A stretch of 64,000 nt of DNA from Saprospiraceae bacterium (GTDB taxonomy: Bacteria; Bacteroidota; Bacteroidia; Chitinophagales; Saprospiraceae), in contig JANQPA010000018.1 of assembly GCA_028285545.1 (NCBI GenBank), positions 124,001-188,000 on the forward strand, written 5' to 3'. The notes under the pieces are model-generated. The model did not search any database. It was given only the letters and a program-made list of their open reading frames with translations, and was not told the origin of the DNA. Positions 63,671 to 64,000 of the stretch are shown piece after piece (within the stretch, counting starts at the first letter, position 1; each line of letters starts with the position of its first letter). The translations under genes were made by a program, and so were the position numbers.

Positions 63671-64000
63671 ATGTCATTTAAACCGTTTATTTCCTTAGGG
63701 ATTTTGCTCTTTTTGGTATCATTTGGAAAGAGTCAGAGTATCGATACATTAAATTATGTTTTTATAGATACCATCAAAGATTTAAAAGTTAACAAGCTTA
63801 ACTATCCACAACAATATCTTCTTTCAGCAACAAGGTTAATGTACTATAAGCAATATGATAGTTCAATTGTGCGAACTACCAAATTCATTAGTTGGTTTGA
63901 TAGTACAAAAATAAATAGCCATCCCTTCATTGCTGACGCATATGAAATAATGGGAAATTGTTTTATTCAACTTGGTAACATACCAAAAGCCTTAAACATT
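63671..64000 (+). CDS. Secreted protein, N-terminal part (cut by window edge), possibly TPR-containing
   Basis: An ATG at 63671 opens a frame to the window end (110 residues). It starts with a signal peptide (MSFKPFISLGILLFLVSFG, ends KSQS). The following residues have helical, TPR-like spacing (YPQQYLLSATRLMYYKQYD; AYEIMGNCFIQLGNIPKAL). In Bacteroidota this start often belongs to TPR-containing sensor kinases or HTH regulators, but the functional part is outside the window. Confidence 0.75.
   Translation, partial: MSFKPFISLGILLFLVSFGKSQSIDTLNYVFIDTIKDLKVNKLNYPQQYLLSATRLMYYKQYDSSIVRTTKFISWFDSTKINSHPFIADAYEIMGNCFIQLGNIPKALNI

Overview
The window looks like chromosomal DNA of a Bacteroidota bacterium, most likely of the class Saprospiria (Lewinella/Haliscomenobacter-like). 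The evidence is SusC/SusD pairs, type IX secretion (T9SS) C-terminal sorting tails, 'propeller + triple-Y + LuxR HTH' regulators, TAnnTTTG-type promoter boxes, few Shine-Dalgarno sequences, and very large secreted CARDB and RHS/YD proteins. The class is inferred; the phylum is well supported.

Region 1 (1-22131) is a polysaccharide utilisation locus, probably for laminarin or another beta-1,3-glucan. The main minus-strand operon runs susC (18278), susD, a PKD/CBM-like surface lipoprotein, then a GH16 laminarinase with a T9SS tail (ends 9170). A second minus-strand unit (5779 to beyond the left edge) holds a TIM-barrel glycosidase apparently fused to an outer-membrane-barrel-like domain, and a lipoprotein with at least 3.7 tandem CBM-like modules. 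Two paralogous membrane-spanning one-component regulators (6206-9067 and 18609-21503) are each divergent from a PUL unit. The second is followed after 19 bp by a peroxiredoxin-like gene.

Region 2 (22.1-33 kb) is mainly housekeeping: a small T9SS cargo protein, isocitrate dehydrogenase, ruvB, a VWA protein, a tricorn-like S41 protease, a bifunctional-nuclease/UVR protein and an M24 aminopeptidase. The gaps carry heptamer/octamer tandem repeats and perfect hairpins.

Region 3 (33.1-39.8 kb) is the most unusual part. Four co-directional genes encode a TPR-AAA+ ATPase, a TPR-membrane protein, an unrecognised acidic/charged protein, and a 930-aa MACPF-domain protein with a LamG-like N-terminus and no visible signal peptide. 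This is my best candidate for an undescribed system: an ATPase/TPR-assisted pore-forming module.

Region 4 (39.8-47.2 kb) has a TolC/FtsX-permease/HlyD efflux operon without its ATPase, a gene-free stretch of about 870 bp, dnaA, and tRNA-Pro and tRNA-Ser.

Region 5 (47.3-61.3 kb, minus strand) has a PAS-LuxR regulator, a YfaP-like lipoprotein, an outer-membrane-barrel-like protein, a 2158-aa CARDB-array protein and a 1649-aa RHS/YD protein that ends in a T9SS tail instead of a toxin. The right edge holds a conserved-looking helical protein, a 58-codon small ORF in a 690-bp gap, and the start of a secreted, possibly TPR-containing protein.
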